This document shows, piece by piece, positions 47,503 through 59,897 of a DNA stretch of 64,000 nt. A model generated the notes under the pieces. That model was given only the letters and a program-made list of their open reading frames with translations, searched no databases and had not been told where the DNA came from. Position 1 is the first letter of the stretch. Each line of letters begins with the position of its first letter. The stretch is from Paraphysomonas bandaiensis (taxonomy: Eukaryota > Chrysophyceae), in NCBI GenBank assembly GCA_965644295.1, contig CBFFRP010000423.1, positions 248,001 to 312,000 on the forward strand, written 5' to 3'. The position numbers and the translations under genes were made by a program.

Positions 47503-49419
47503 TTGAGGTCAATGATATCCTCTTCGCCTCGTTACTCACATAATAAACCTACAGGAGGGTCCCCTCGTAGTGGTCGTATGTTTATCTTATGCGGGTGTAT
47601 ATTCATAGTCTCCGCATGGATCGGATCATATCTACCTGGTTTCATATTCTCTCCTATTCCAACAGATAATCATACTGGAATATATCATTCATCAGGTGTT
47701 CCATTATCAGAATCTTCACTTCCATTTACACCTCAATTAGCTCAATACAATGGTGGGAAGCACCCTCTTCTAGCCCCTACATGGATAGTCACATCGCCTG
47801 ATCAAAGTACAGTACATAGATTTTTTGATACATCTCCTTTTAGTCCATCTAATCGATATTTGGGTGTTACACGTATGCTTGTTAATGAAAATCGTGCAGT
47901 AAAGATTGGTGATCGAGCACAAATTGTAGTTACTGATTTGCACACTGGCAATGCAACTGTTGTCGCGGAAACCACCGCGTGGGATAGTCAAGTCGGAGCT
48001 CATGTGCAGTGGGGACGTAACGACAATGAGTTGTACTTTAATACTATTTTGTCAGATGAAAATCACAAGCATAGAGAAAGACCTGTAGGGGTGGTGCTAA
48101 ATGTGCACACCCAAGAGAAACGTACGTTAGACTGCCCCATATATCAGGTTAGCCCTAATGGTGAATACTCGGCGGCTCCTGATTTAACAATGATCAAGTA
48201 CACGCAGTTGGGGTATGGGGTTTTCGTACATCACACTCACGCAAGCACCAATGCCTCAAGAACTAACGGTTTGTTCTTGACTAATCTCGAAACAGGAACG
48301 TGCTCGTTACTTGTGTCTCTGTACGACATTGCCAAATTTGCGGGTATCCCTACCGATGTACCGATGTACGGATTTCACGTCAAGTGGTCGAGTGACAATA
48401 AGATGATTATGTTTGTGGTTCGAACACTTTCAACCGGGCCGGGGAAGTGGTTTTCTCTTCGAGGGTCCCCAAAGGTGGCTAGAATCAACCACATGTTCGC
48501 TGTGTCACCCACCGGTCAGATATTAACTCACGTTGTGTCTTGGGGTTCAGCATGCGGTATTCTAGATACTCATTCGTACAACTCACGTATTACTCACGTG
48601 ATTGGAGATTTAGCTGTTCGTGGGGATGGAAACCATCCAAGCTGGATACCCGATTCTCATAATATATCACTAAACTACCGTCAAGTGTGCGACTATGACG
48701 CGTCTTCGTCAGTTGGAAAAGTGCCAGTGTGGAAAATAGCCGTCTTTAATGTCGATGCATTGATTGCGAGTGCAGAGAAGAAGAAATATGACTCTGCCAA
48801 ACATTCTCCAGGAGCATATAGAGGTATTACTAGAGGCGTAATTGAATACGATTTCGGCACAGGTCATCCGAATTATTTTTCCGGTGGGAGGTTCATGATT
48901 ACTGATGCATATTTAAAAGAGAGAAGCATGTTTGGAAGTAGTCTGAATGCAAAAGAAGATGGAATGCTCCCACTGCGGTTGATAGATACCTTAAGAAAGA
49001 AAGAAGTTTGGTTAATGCAGGTATGTATAAGTATGCCATATTGATTGCAAGTAAGCTGTGTAATTGTTGTGTGGGTGTTGTTTGTGCAATTATGAAAATC
49101 CATCTGCGAAGTAAAACTGTAAAACTTATTGGAAAGACGTACTTTACCTGCGTTCGATACAACATGTCAATATATTGCTTATGTGCAGTTTCTACTTATT
49201 CAGGTTAATTTGAAGAGGCATATCATACGTCGCGATGAATCAGGTGCAGCGTACATCGAATCAAAGAAGAGCCGTAGGTGGCGATGTGACATGCACCCAG
49301 CTTTCAGTAGAGATTATAGTTGGGTAGCCATAAACGGTCGTCCAGGTGGTCACTTGAGACAAGTTTTGATTTCGTACATAGGGAATAGTCCATCAAAGTT
49401 TTTTCATGATGTAAATTAA
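47503..49419 (+). CDS. single-pass membrane protein with TolB/WD-like beta-propeller ectodomain
   Basis: Two exons (47503-49020, 49204-49419) give 577 aa. A short basic cytoplasmic tail is followed by one hydrophobic helix (MFILCGCIFIVSAWIGSYLP, residues 26-45), the topology of a type II membrane protein or an uncleaved signal anchor. The ectodomain repeats blade-like strands with H-W-D/S-P motifs: WDSQVGAHVQWGRNDNELYF, VSPNGEYSAAPDL, FHVKWSSDNKMIMFVV, GNHPSWIPDSHNISLNYR and CDMHPAFSRDYSWVAING. Such HPxWSPD-type motifs are shared with TolB-like propellers of bacteria and protists. Several N-x-S/T sites fit secretion. Substrate or partner unknown. Confidence 0.75.
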
Positions 49420-50265
49420 TTTCACCAATGCATTCCGTCTACCACAAAATATGTAGAATGAAATACTCAACTGATGGCGTACACACTAGAGCATGTACTT
49501 CAATTGCAAATTACCAGGCTTGGGTAACAATTAATTGAAATTAATTGGACTGCCAACTAAATTAATTGGTTTTAAAAGTGATAATTTCAATTATTATTAT
49601 TATTGGTAAATGTTGCATATTACTGTAATTGGCTGGCTAAATTATATATAGCATCTTACGATATCTAGCTACTGATCTTAGGTACACACCTATTATATGT
49701 GAGCATAGTAGTATGGATGTATGTGCACAGTCACGTTATCATTTTATCAGTTGTAATTAGGGTTAGTAAACATATTAACCTCAGCTTGCAAGAGTAATAT
49801 ACCAGATTGTTGGTAAATGACAAACTGAGCATGTTAGAATTGGACATTACTGAAGTTAACTTTGCTCTACACGTAAACCTTAACCTTGCTATGTTGAGCA
49901 CAATTCACTTTCAAGTAAGAAATTATAATTATTATTCTGAACACTTCACTACATATTCTTGTAACATATGTTGAAACATCTGCTCTCAGCAACATCTGTT
50001 TATAATATGTTCATCAGTCAGTTCTATATCTTGTATAGTCGCACATCAGTAACTGAATTTAATTCCTTTGTACCTATAATCACCCGTTACACCTATGAGT
50101 TGACTTTCACCTATTGCACACTATTAACTCACTTCAATTGCACAATATATAGCATCTGTAAAAATATGCATGCCAAAGTTCTTACCACTGAAAGGAATAC
50201 CTTTCCGCACTGTACCCCTAACGTACTGTAGGTGAGATGTCAATGTCTGCTGATTAATTCTGTGC
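49420..50265. other. AT-rich intergenic region and left part of a terminal-repeat element
   Basis: Non-coding. From 49515 it belongs to the hAT-like element described separately, with repeated TTAATTGG and (ATT)n motifs near 49590-49605. Confidence 0.5.
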
Positions 50266-51203
50266 ATGGCATCAAGAGGTAACAGAGATTTTGGGGTATT
50301 GGTTGCAGGTCCAACGACTCCGCATATGTCTGTTGGTCAAGTTGGATGTAATCCTGGTCTCAATTGCTCTCATATTGCAGAACTCAACACTCCCTCTCGA
50401 TTTAAAGCTGTAGATAGACTCTTAACATCACAAAGCACAACAGATGGATACGCAACCACCGAAAACCAGATAGGACAAATAGGTGAACGTATGACATACA
50501 TACATTCATACATACATTCACAGTCTGCAAGCATATTTCAATTAATATTGGATGAATATGGTGATGATGATGTCACTGATGATGGCTCAGAGGATGAGTA
50601 TGAGGAAACTTTTAATTAGGTAAGAGTAGTGGGTTTGATTATCAAGTTACCTTAGACCTTATATAATGACAAGTACTAAAATCTATGGATGTGTTTACGT
50701 ACTGATTATTAGTCATTATATACCAATATATGGCAATATATATTGCAATATATTGTAGGGCCGGTTTAAAAACTCCATCAGTACTATTGATGGAACGCTA
50801 TCTAACAATAGTATTGTAATATATTTTTCCCTATCCCTGATACATAGCATATATATTCAACTGCTTCGAAATGACGTTATACGTGTATCCGTTAGGTACC
50901 ATAATCGTTGCATGAATTATTTGTATAGCACTACCAATGTTTGTGAGAGGTTGTTTAGCAGAGCTAAGATTGTTATGACTAGATTTTTGCAAGCGAATGA
51001 CACCTAGACACCTTGAAATGTTGAATTTTCTATGTGAAAATGCTAATGTTTCTTTAGAATAATATAAGATTATAGTTCAGAGAGTTAGTCTAAAATATCT
51101 ATCAATAGAAATAAAGGCAATTAATTGGATGCTTGATTAATAATTGCAATTATTATTGTTGGACACCTGTCACCAATTAATTGCCAATTGTTACGCAAGC
51201 CTG
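49515..51203. mobile_element. putative non-autonomous hAT-like element
   Basis: CAGGCTTGGGTAACAATTAA at 49515 faces CAGGCTTGCGTAACAATTGG read on the minus strand from 51203, so the two form inverted ends about 20 bp long (with further AATTAATTGG similarity inside). The flanking 8-mers are CAAATTAC (left) and TTAATTAC (right), six of eight matching. CAG-starting ends with an 8-bp target duplication are the hallmark of hAT elements. No transposase is inside; instead there is the ORF at 50266. Confidence 0.55.
50266..50619 (+). CDS. small hypothetical protein with acidic C-terminus
   Basis: An intronless 117-codon frame. It has a Thr/Pro-containing N-terminus, a central stretch NQIGQIGERMTYIHSYIHSQ and IFQLILDEYGDDD that could be helical, and an acidic end (SEDEYEETFN). 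The IHSYIHS section partly comes from a TACATTCATACA repeat. No family is recognised. It lies wholly inside the putative hAT-like element. Confidence 0.45.
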   Translation: MASRGNRDFGVLVAGPTTPHMSVGQVGCNPGLNCSHIAELNTPSRFKAVDRLLTSQSTTDGYATTENQIGQIGERMTYIHSYIHSQSASIFQLILDEYGDDDVTDDGSEDEYEETFN

Positions 51204-51523
51204 TTAATTACAACTCTGTGGTCACCAGTACGAGCACATGGCATAGCACTGTGTATAATAAATTAAAAGCACTATACACCACATATTTTGTGTTTTTGAA
51301 AAATTGAATAAATTAGGCTCTACTATCTCGTTATTCTGTGGTAAATTATCAAATTCCATCAATAAAAACACTCTGAGCTGACATACTGACTATAATATCG
51401 CACTCGTATTGCTTCACAAATATAGCAGCAACTATGTGTGACAAATTTATTCAGGCTAGCTATAGCCTAGCGGCAACTGTAAGCTATCGTGGCTACACTG
51501 CTTCGAATCTGGTACTTTACACA

Positions 51524-54500
51524 TCATGATATAACTGTTTTTCCATAATAGGCAGCTACAGTGGCAAATCCATCGTTGCTGTGCTCTAGCTCAGCAAAGA
51601 AGGACTCATGATCTCCAGTTCTCTCGATCTGTGCCTTCTTAATGTTTTGCCACTTACGCCTTTCCAATTCTCTCTCTGCTTCTGCCTGTTGGGCCTCGAG
51701 CTCATCATCATCATCTTCAAAGTCATCGTAATCCCTTAGACCACCACCTCTTGTTTGTTTCCCTTTCCCATTACTGTCTTGCTGGTTAAGCTTGTGCTGC
51801 CTGGCTGCCACACCCTCCTGTACAACCCCTTGAACGATGTGCTTCATGTGTGCTACATCCTCTTCGAGCTTCTCTAACTCCTCCGACGTTTCTTGCATAC
51901 TGCGCTTTATGAACCTTGCAGCGATACGCAGAGGCAAGTTGGGGTTCTCTGACAGGATAGGAATAATTTGCATTGGAGTGAGTACTTGCTCTCTCTCCAC
52001 CAAGGTTAACACTTCGCTAATAAGGTCCCACCTTTCATCTTCCTCCTCACTATCATCGTCCACATTTTCTGCCCCAGAAGTTTGCATAGAAAGCCGAACA
52101 AAGTATCCAAGCACCTGAACAAACAGTTCGGGGTCCTTTTTCCCCTCACGTCTGAGCACACGCATGATACCGCGCTCATTTCCTGTCTCTATGTATTTGC
52201 GAAGGATAAGATCCGTGCTCATCATTTTGTCCAGCAAAAACATCTCACCACCCTCATATCCAAAAGCATGCATCATCAACAGTACACTAGAGGCATCAAA
52301 GTCAGAATTCGCTGATGAGGCACCGTCCAAAATAGCTGTGATTCTATCCTCTAAAGATTTCAGCTTACTTGATGTGTCTATCATGGCGGCCGAGGCGGAC
52401 GGTTGACCACCATTCTCAGGGGATGATGTAAGATCTAGTAGAGTACAGCGAAGACTCTGATACTCAGACAGGTACAGCTCCACAAGCAGCTCGGTAACTT
52501 TTGGTGGCATGGTTTGTCCTGTATCTCCAGCACTCACCCCTTCTAGAAACACTCGTAGACTCTTTTCGTCATCAGAAAATACTCCTAGTGCGTGCTCTAC
52601 CGATAGCGTTTCTTGCAGAAACTGAGGTTTTCCCTTAGTAACACTTTCTCCTAGGCCTTCTGTAACTTCTCCAATCCTTTCTCCAGCCTCTTCGATAAGA
52701 AGGGCCCTCAAGTGCCCCCGGTCTACGGTTCCAGTGCATAGTTGAATAAGCAGACCCGTGAAGGCCTTGGGACGTTCAGCCAGAAAAGATGGGCCGAACT
52801 TCATGACTAGGTACATGATATCATCCATGGGAAGCTCAGCTGCAGCAATAAGGGCTACGAGGTATGATAACGCCCGATCAACATCCTTTTCAGTTTTAGA
52901 CACTAGATTGATACTGATATATTCCTCGTGTTTACCATGCCCAAGTGCCAGAGCAAGAGCATGACTATCAAACCCCGCTTCGTGCAAAGTGTACACAGCA
53001 GTGAGGACATCGAAGTTAAAAGGTACCGTAGGGGTGGCAGAATCCGTAGTTGCACTACCATTTGCACCAGTTTTGGCGGGTGAAACAGAGAGTGAAGATT
53101 CGTTATTATTGCTGGACATCTGACAAAACTCTGTCAACTTCTGTTCGTTGTTGGTTTTGGTGTAGCACGTCAGGAGAAGAGTTGTATGGTCTTTGGTCGC
53201 GATGCCTCTAGAATGAAGCTTTTCCAAATACATAGTAAGGTTACAAATGCGTTGGGTGTCCAGAAATCGACGAATCACATAAGACGGCTGCACAAACCCA
53301 ATCGTATGGCAATACTGAGTTACGGCACCCTCGAAATCATTTTTTTTGTAAAGGTGGTCCGCATACATCTGGGTCAAGTAATTTCTTAGATTTTACACAG
53401 AATAATGTTTGTACAGGTACCTTATACAGTCGCATAACCTCTGAAACATCACTCTGTTCTTCCGCAGCAAGAGATATAGCAAGTGGGTACAGGCTTCTTC
53501 GCAACAGTACATCCAGCTTCGAAGAAGTGTCCTTTTCGGTAAAGCGTATTAAAGACCAGGAGGAGGTGACTACATAAGCAATTCCTCCATCGTGCAGCAC
53601 CATACGAACAGAATCACCAAGAGGAAGCAAATGGCTCATACTGATAAACTTGTTCCGCAGGTCATATATAGTGATCATGGTGCGCTTCGTCTTTTCGTCC
53701 ATACACCCGACAAGAATATATCTGAAAAATTATAGTCAATCACAGCGCATTCCAACAGACACCTGACAGAGTGCAAGCACACCTTCCAACTGCAGTGACA
53801 CACTGTTTTTCTCCCTCGAATCCAGCTGCCCCTCCTCTGTCTTCTATACTGTAGCTAAATACTCCCTCTTCACGTCCCACGACAAGTTCTGAAGTCTGCC
53901 TCATCAGTGAGGAACACTGCGAAGATGCGCCCGTGTAGTCCAGAACACGAGGAGGTGTCCGAGTGAGCGACCCTCCACCCGTTCCCCCAAACGTAGAATA
54001 GCTAGTATCAAACACTATAATGCCTGCCTCAGACACCTCCGAATCTAGACTGGGATCAGACCCTGCACCGGTGCTATCCGTAACTTCTTCGCCTTGACCC
54101 TTGCCCGCTGTGGATTCCCCGCCCATAACCACAAACAGACGGACCTGAATAGAAACAACATAAGTATTATGCGATAGCATCGACAAAGTAAAGTAGTACA
54201 GCTAGGTCAACTCACATATCTGTCGTTAGTAGACTTAGCGGCACTGTGATTGAGTTCACAGAAATAGAGTCCCGAAACAGAATATTTGTGATTCTGTAGC
54301 AGAATCTGTGGTACATATTGCCTGCAACAAAAATTTAAGCACAGTGTCAAAACGCTCAAAAAGTGCAGCGATACCTTCCGAGGGAACCATCTAATAGAAA
54401 GTTTCCGGAAAAGAGGACAACAGCCCCGGAAGAATATCCAACTGCAATCTGAAATCCATTGGATGTAACCGCAAAATCTGTCATGACACAGCCTTCAGGA

Positions 54501-55019
54501 AGAAGTGAACTTCCCGCGTGAAAAGCTTGAATCGGTCTCGACATGTCACCAGTCATAAATACCTAAAATCATTGTACACACACATACACACATGAATTAG
54601 ATTTTCAGGTGCGCAAATGCTCACCTTTATGACATAGGATTCGCTTGCTTGAGATTTGCTTTCAACAGATGATCTAACGGCTTCTTCTCCAGCAGCGATA
54701 ACATATTGTTTTCTGTGGTTTAAAAGATCATATACGTAAGCCACCCCACGAACAGGTCCACTAAACGCCTTATGGGTCCATGTTACATTAAAGTTTCTAT
54801 CAGCCATCGAAATATTTCCATTTCCATCACCAAATAATAGTATCCCACCCTCTGCTGCTGCACATGTAGGAGGACATCCCTATAAGAGATATCGTATAGA
54901 GTTAAACGAATGTATTGGTATGTATGTATGTATGTATCTACCAGAGCGGCTTCGATGTTATCATTCACTGTATCTTTATCAAAAAATAGAAAACGTCTCC
55001 ATTGTACACGGCTTGTCAT
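51524..55019 (-). CDS. VPS11: VPS11, HOPS/CORVET core subunit, lacking the RING finger
   Basis: VPS11 is a core subunit of the CORVET and HOPS tethers at endosomes and vacuoles. Seven exons (55019-54942, 54879-54625, 54562-54375, 54321-54216, 54144-53783, 53721-53421, 53368-51524) give 1044 aa. The start SRVQWRRFLFFDKDTVNDN matches the family, as do ITIYDLRNKFISMSH and the clathrin-repeat entry MYADHLYKKNDFEGAVTQYC, then QPSYVIRRFLDTQRICNLTM. The C-terminal coiled coil is present (EELEKLEEDVAHMKHIVQ), and the very end (KKAQIERTGDHESFFAELEH, then DGFATVAAYYG) corresponds to the animal sequence after the RING. Between these, where the RING-H2 should be, there is an acidic linker with no Cys at all. 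Confidence 0.93.
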
Positions 55020-56602
55020 AGTGATTTATATACACAGAATGATATGCCAGGTGATAGAGGGGTATGTATATGTATGGAGTGGATTGTGATTCTTTAATAC
55101 TATCCTCTGCACGGCTTAACGATGCATACCATACCATACTACACACTCCTTCATACTATATACAGTACATGCCACACAGGTATAGATAATACATAGTATT
55201 ATGTGGTACTACGTATCGGCATCCTTTGTATATTTTTGTTCAAAGATGCCTCTACTATTGAGATAACAATTATATATATTGTAGCCGTAGTTATACTGCA
55301 GTTGTGTAGAGTTGTTTTTGCTTCAATTTATTCCCGAAAAATAAGATGCTGACTGCCGATACGTACGATCTTACGTATAAGATACCATACCATACCATAC
55401 GGCATACTACACCACTCACTACATGATACTATCCATGGCATGCTATAGCAGATACACAGGTGCATACACCACGCATGTGTACATCATAGCAACCATACCA
55501 GTGTACACTATCATCTCTAGATCGTAGTGCTGTATGTACATTGCTAATATCTAGTTGTGACATCTGTGCTCTAGATATTAACAGCATCTGTGATTTGACT
55601 GTGGTATGTAATCCAAGTATGAGCAGTGTGTATGTGACTCCAAATGGGATTCATACAGAGTCCACATCAGATTATTGATCGTTGTAATCATCCGGTTGCA
55701 ATCATGCGGCATCTGTAGCGGTGTGCTGTGTATCAGGTATACGACAGTCTATTATTTCCAGGTCAAAACGAACAAAACTTAATGTGTTTCTGATTTAGGA
55801 TGATGGTGATGAATATAACGGACAGTATGATGAAGATTTCAGGCATATGTAAAGTGTGTGTGAAGAGAATGTTCATGAAAGCCACAGCAAATATGCTAGA
55901 AAGCTAGAAAGGTTGCTCAGTAGGCTCATTCTATGAATCCTACCTGCGGAACAGCAGTGGTTGCGTCTAATATAGTAATTTTTCAATCACTGTGGTGATA
56001 ATAGTAATTATAAATTATTGTACATTATAAATTTATAGCCAACTCAGATCATATTGATAAAACAAGTTTCGGGCTGCTGTGCAGTTTTTTGTAGGTGATG
56101 CGTTTTGCCCATCATGATTAGGTAATCGATCAAAGTAGGAATGATACTGTATTTGACAAGTATCACACCTGAGCCACACCCTTTCCCATCTCGGGTTCAT
56201 AGACATTGCTCATTTTTTTGATGGTAAAATATCGCCATAATTTCTAGAAACATGTCTTCAGGCTGACTTCATAGTACTATGATTGCATTTAGAGCCCAGA
56301 CGGTATCCTCTTTTGAAGTTATACCTTGCACTACTTAGATCTTAAATGTATAGATTTCAATAGTTTCTACTTGATAATATTGAGTGGTCAAAATAAAATT
56401 ATGGACTCAGCTAGAAAATTTGCGTATCCATTTAGTATGTGCAGAATTACTCAGAATATGGGTCCAAAACTGTGTCAGAGACCACGATGCATAACCAACT
56501 CAATTATAACGTCTTAAATCATCTTCATTAGTTATCGGAAAACAACAAAATATGTGCGACAAAAGAGTACGCAGTATGTAATGCAAACGTACTGTTGTAC
56601 CA
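55020..56602. other. intergenic region, no gene seen
   Basis: 1.6 kb of AT-rich sequence with short ACCATACCATAC runs near 55127 and 55382. No coding frame with motif support and no recognisable repeat family. Confidence 0.5.
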
Positions 56603-57381
56603 CTAGGAATCAGGCACATTCCTCCTAGCCTGTTCCCGTACCCGTCTGCTGTACTCACTCTTATCTTTGATAAATATATCGAAGGCTTCACGCTGTGCCG
56701 GACTAGCTGGGTTTGGATTGATGAGTAAATCTTGAATACCTGACAACCACATGAACTGAAGTTGCACAATGACCAGAAAGCATACCCAACAGAACTTGCT
56801 TAACAGTTATGGCAGGTCGCCAATCCTCATCTTCTGCCAATATACTAAGACATACCGTCCCTAGATTGACAACGTAAACGCTTTTTTATATAATTGAAAC
56901 AGATTTTACCAGACGGGTAGACGTTGGGGTGAAAGAGAGGAGGTACAAATTTGCATTTTGGAGGCTATGAAAACTGGATGAGAGCCACTTAACAATGAAT
57001 GACATAACCTACTTTGGAAGGGTACTCATCCGGAAATTCCATAACTACTTTATAAAGACCGCCTACACAAACACTAACACAGATTTCAGTATCGCTGTCT
57101 ACTCTTACCAGCCCAATCAGTTCCTTCTTGTCCAGGGATACCTGTCTCCCATTTCCTGCAACGCAACGCGTTATCTACTGTAGAAACGACACATATGAGT
57201 TCTGTACATTAAGTTTGTAGAGTTATCAGCATTCTTGGACGGTTTTGCGTAGAATCCCTGCACAGTATGTCGTTAACAGTAATTCCAGAGCCTTTATGTT
57301 GTATCATACCGGTGGATGGTCCTTTCTCCACAATTTCCTCTCTTCCGTTAAGCGGCCTAACGCAATTGCACTTGCACTCAT
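56603..57381 (-). CDS. UBC9: SUMO-conjugating enzyme UBC9
   Basis: E2 enzyme that transfers SUMO to substrates. Seven small exons (57381-57310, 57257-57208, 57155-57109, 57062-57013, 56964-56910, 56860-56786, 56739-56603) separated by 46-49 nt introns give 161 aa (human 158). The N-terminus [17 protein letters not shown] is the SUMO- and E1-binding helix. The catalytic stretch is [15 protein letters not shown] with the active Cys, preceded by [14 protein letters not shown] and followed by [19 protein letters not shown]. All of these are UBC9-specific rather than general E2 features. It is divergent with the coiled-coil gene at 57933. Confidence 0.96.
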
Positions 57382-57932
57382 GTTCAATACAGTATTAGGA
57401 ATGAAATCCTGAGAATAATTTGAACGTATGTATACTTTATAGTATACTTTATAGAGTGCCTGTAATCAGTGTGGAGACAGGCAGGAGTACATTGTATACA
57501 TGTGCCTACTATACACGCAGCTAAGTAGAATTGTACAGAGTACACCATAGTACATACATGTATGTAGAGGAACACGAAGTCAAGACACTTCTAGACAATA
57601 TGAGAGTACGGAATGCATACAGTGAGAATACAGTGAAGTAGCAGTTTCAAGCCTGTCATTGGCTGGGGGAGAGCAGTGTACTACAGCTGTACAGAGTTCA
57701 TACGGCTGTATTATATGCCAGTTACATTGATAAGAGTGAGTGCGAGTTACATATGAATACTTGATGCAGATATGGTATGGTACAGGTGGCCCTCCCATTC
57801 CTCTGTGTACTACTACTATCCTCAGAACACAGCAGATAGATAGATTACGTTCTCTGTGTCTACACCACACACTGTTACACAAAGGTATGTTATGTCTTGA
57901 ATGCAGCTGAGAGTTGAAAGAGTTTTCGTAGT

Positions 57933-58655
57933 ATGCCTGGAACTACGGGATTGAAATGCGGAAATATGAATAGTGAAACCGTTGTTCCCGGACGATCAAC
58001 AAAAGTTATGGTATGAAATTAGTCCCGTGGCAAACCTTTATAAATGATAATATTAAATTAGTTAGGGAAGATTGCTTCCGATGATGAGGAGAGAGACAAT
58101 GGGTAAGAGTCAAGGGATTGTGTCAAAGTAGTATTTAACAGTTCTGTACAGGGATGAATGCGGAAACTATTTTGAAGCGAGCAGAAGTTTACGAGAATCA
58201 CTCAGTACGCCGGAGCTTGCTGTTGACGGAAGTCTGAAACAGAGAGTTCATTCCTTAGAACAAGCTATAAAAATTCAAGTTCGGCGAGATGATGTTACAT
58301 ACCAAAATATAATTGCATTGTCCAAGGATTCTGAAAGAATTGAGAAAGGAACACGACAGATGGTTATGGAAAAGCACATTGAGGTTGACGAAGAGGTAAA
58401 ACAATTCAAGCAAGAAGTGCATCACAGATTCGAGTTACAAACTGCCGAGAACAAGAGACTACAACAACATGTTACTTCTCTGAAAGCAGAAAATCATCAA
58501 CTCCAGCGTGACCTGGTATGCTACTGATTCGTTTCTTATAGTTGTATTTAATTTATTGTTAGGCAATGGTATTAGAGCGTTTGAAGAAACTGGAATTGGA
58601 ATTCGGTGAAGATGAAAACGTTGAAGAGAATGAAAGGCCGCATACAACAATATGA
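57933..58655 (+). CDS. coiled-coil protein, unrecognised
   Basis: Four exons (57933-58010, 58062-58102, 58152-58515, 58563-58655) give 191 aa. The first 60 residues are polar (IASDDEERDN). From about 65 onward the protein is one long helix with heptads: LKQRVHSLEQAIKIQVRRDD, then EVDEEVKQFKQEVHHRFELQ and LQQHVTSLKAENHQLQRDLA. It ends in an acidic tail. The length and helix pattern resemble small centriolar or cytoske­letal coiled-coil proteins, but no specific family can be named. Confidence 0.75.
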
Positions 58656-59897
58656 AGACAAGCGTGCTTATATGAAACACGATACGCGATATGTGTGATA
58701 TTACTATATGATATGCTGAATAATAATTGGATGTGGGTGTCATGTCTATGTCTGCTTGGGGTGTAATTGGCTGCAACCCTGTTCTTCTAGTAATAATTTG
58801 TTGCTTATTAACAATGGTTGTATAGTGTATAGTACATTCTACGATTCTAGCGTCGTATTGCTGATATATGCTATATAAGTGTATGCATACTAAGGTACAG
58901 TAGTAGTGCTAAGAACGTTGGTGGCTATTGATGTTGATTGCAGTAAATGTGCTGCTGGTACCTCTTTGATTTGGAAAGACGAAATACTTGAATTAATGTG
59001 CATAGTATCACTTGTACTATACTGCTAAGAAATAGATGTATATCCACAAAAATCACCACTTAACAGCAGTATTAATACTTTTCTTTGCTACCACTTAAGA
59101 AAGTATTCACTGGTATAGTGTTTCTAGTTTCTACACTATGAACTATAATGCAATCATGTACTTCTCCATACTTATACCATTCTTTCTATGCGCTTCATCT
59201 GCAGAGCATTAGAAGCTAATATTGCTTACCACCGGGAATGCACTTTGGTATTAATATCCAACACGCACCGCAAATTTCAAGAGACACAAGAATTTAAAGC
59301 TTTATTTCTCGGAGCTGGGACATATCCTTGAATCTAACAATATCATCTGCTTACACTCACACGCTGATAGTAAACAGCATCTTACTTCTTACTAGTCATG
59401 TTGTATCCAACTATCATAGCTATAGACTCCTCTTGTAGACAACTGCAACCATTCTTCTACTTGAGAATTAGTATCCATTCTTTTAACATCATATACTGGT
59501 ATACAGTATACGGTATACGGCATACAGTGGTGTATAAACCCAACTGGTATCATAATCATAGTTGTTCGAAAAGCAATGGTTTTGGATGAGAACCACTATA
59601 AAGCGAAGGTTTTTATATGTAATATATACAGAGTCCATGTCCCAATATTCCTATAGATTCATTTTTTTAGATGGATGTGATGATGACGATAGCATGCCAT
59701 TGTAAAGCGATATAGAGCAGTACAGTAAAGTATGAATGTATACGTATCAATAGGACTGTACTGGTGTATATTATCATACAGCACTTGGCCCCCATATAAG
59801 CCTCTATCAACACAACTCTCTATATCTATGCACACCTTAAATGACACACATAAGACCTTATAACTGTGTGTAAGTTAGTTACAGTAGTAGTGACAGG
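58656..59897. other. intergenic region, no gene seen
   Basis: AT-rich spacer between two plus-strand genes. A short run of GTATAC/GGCATAC units lies near 59498-59530. No convincing ORF or RNA gene. Confidence 0.5.
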
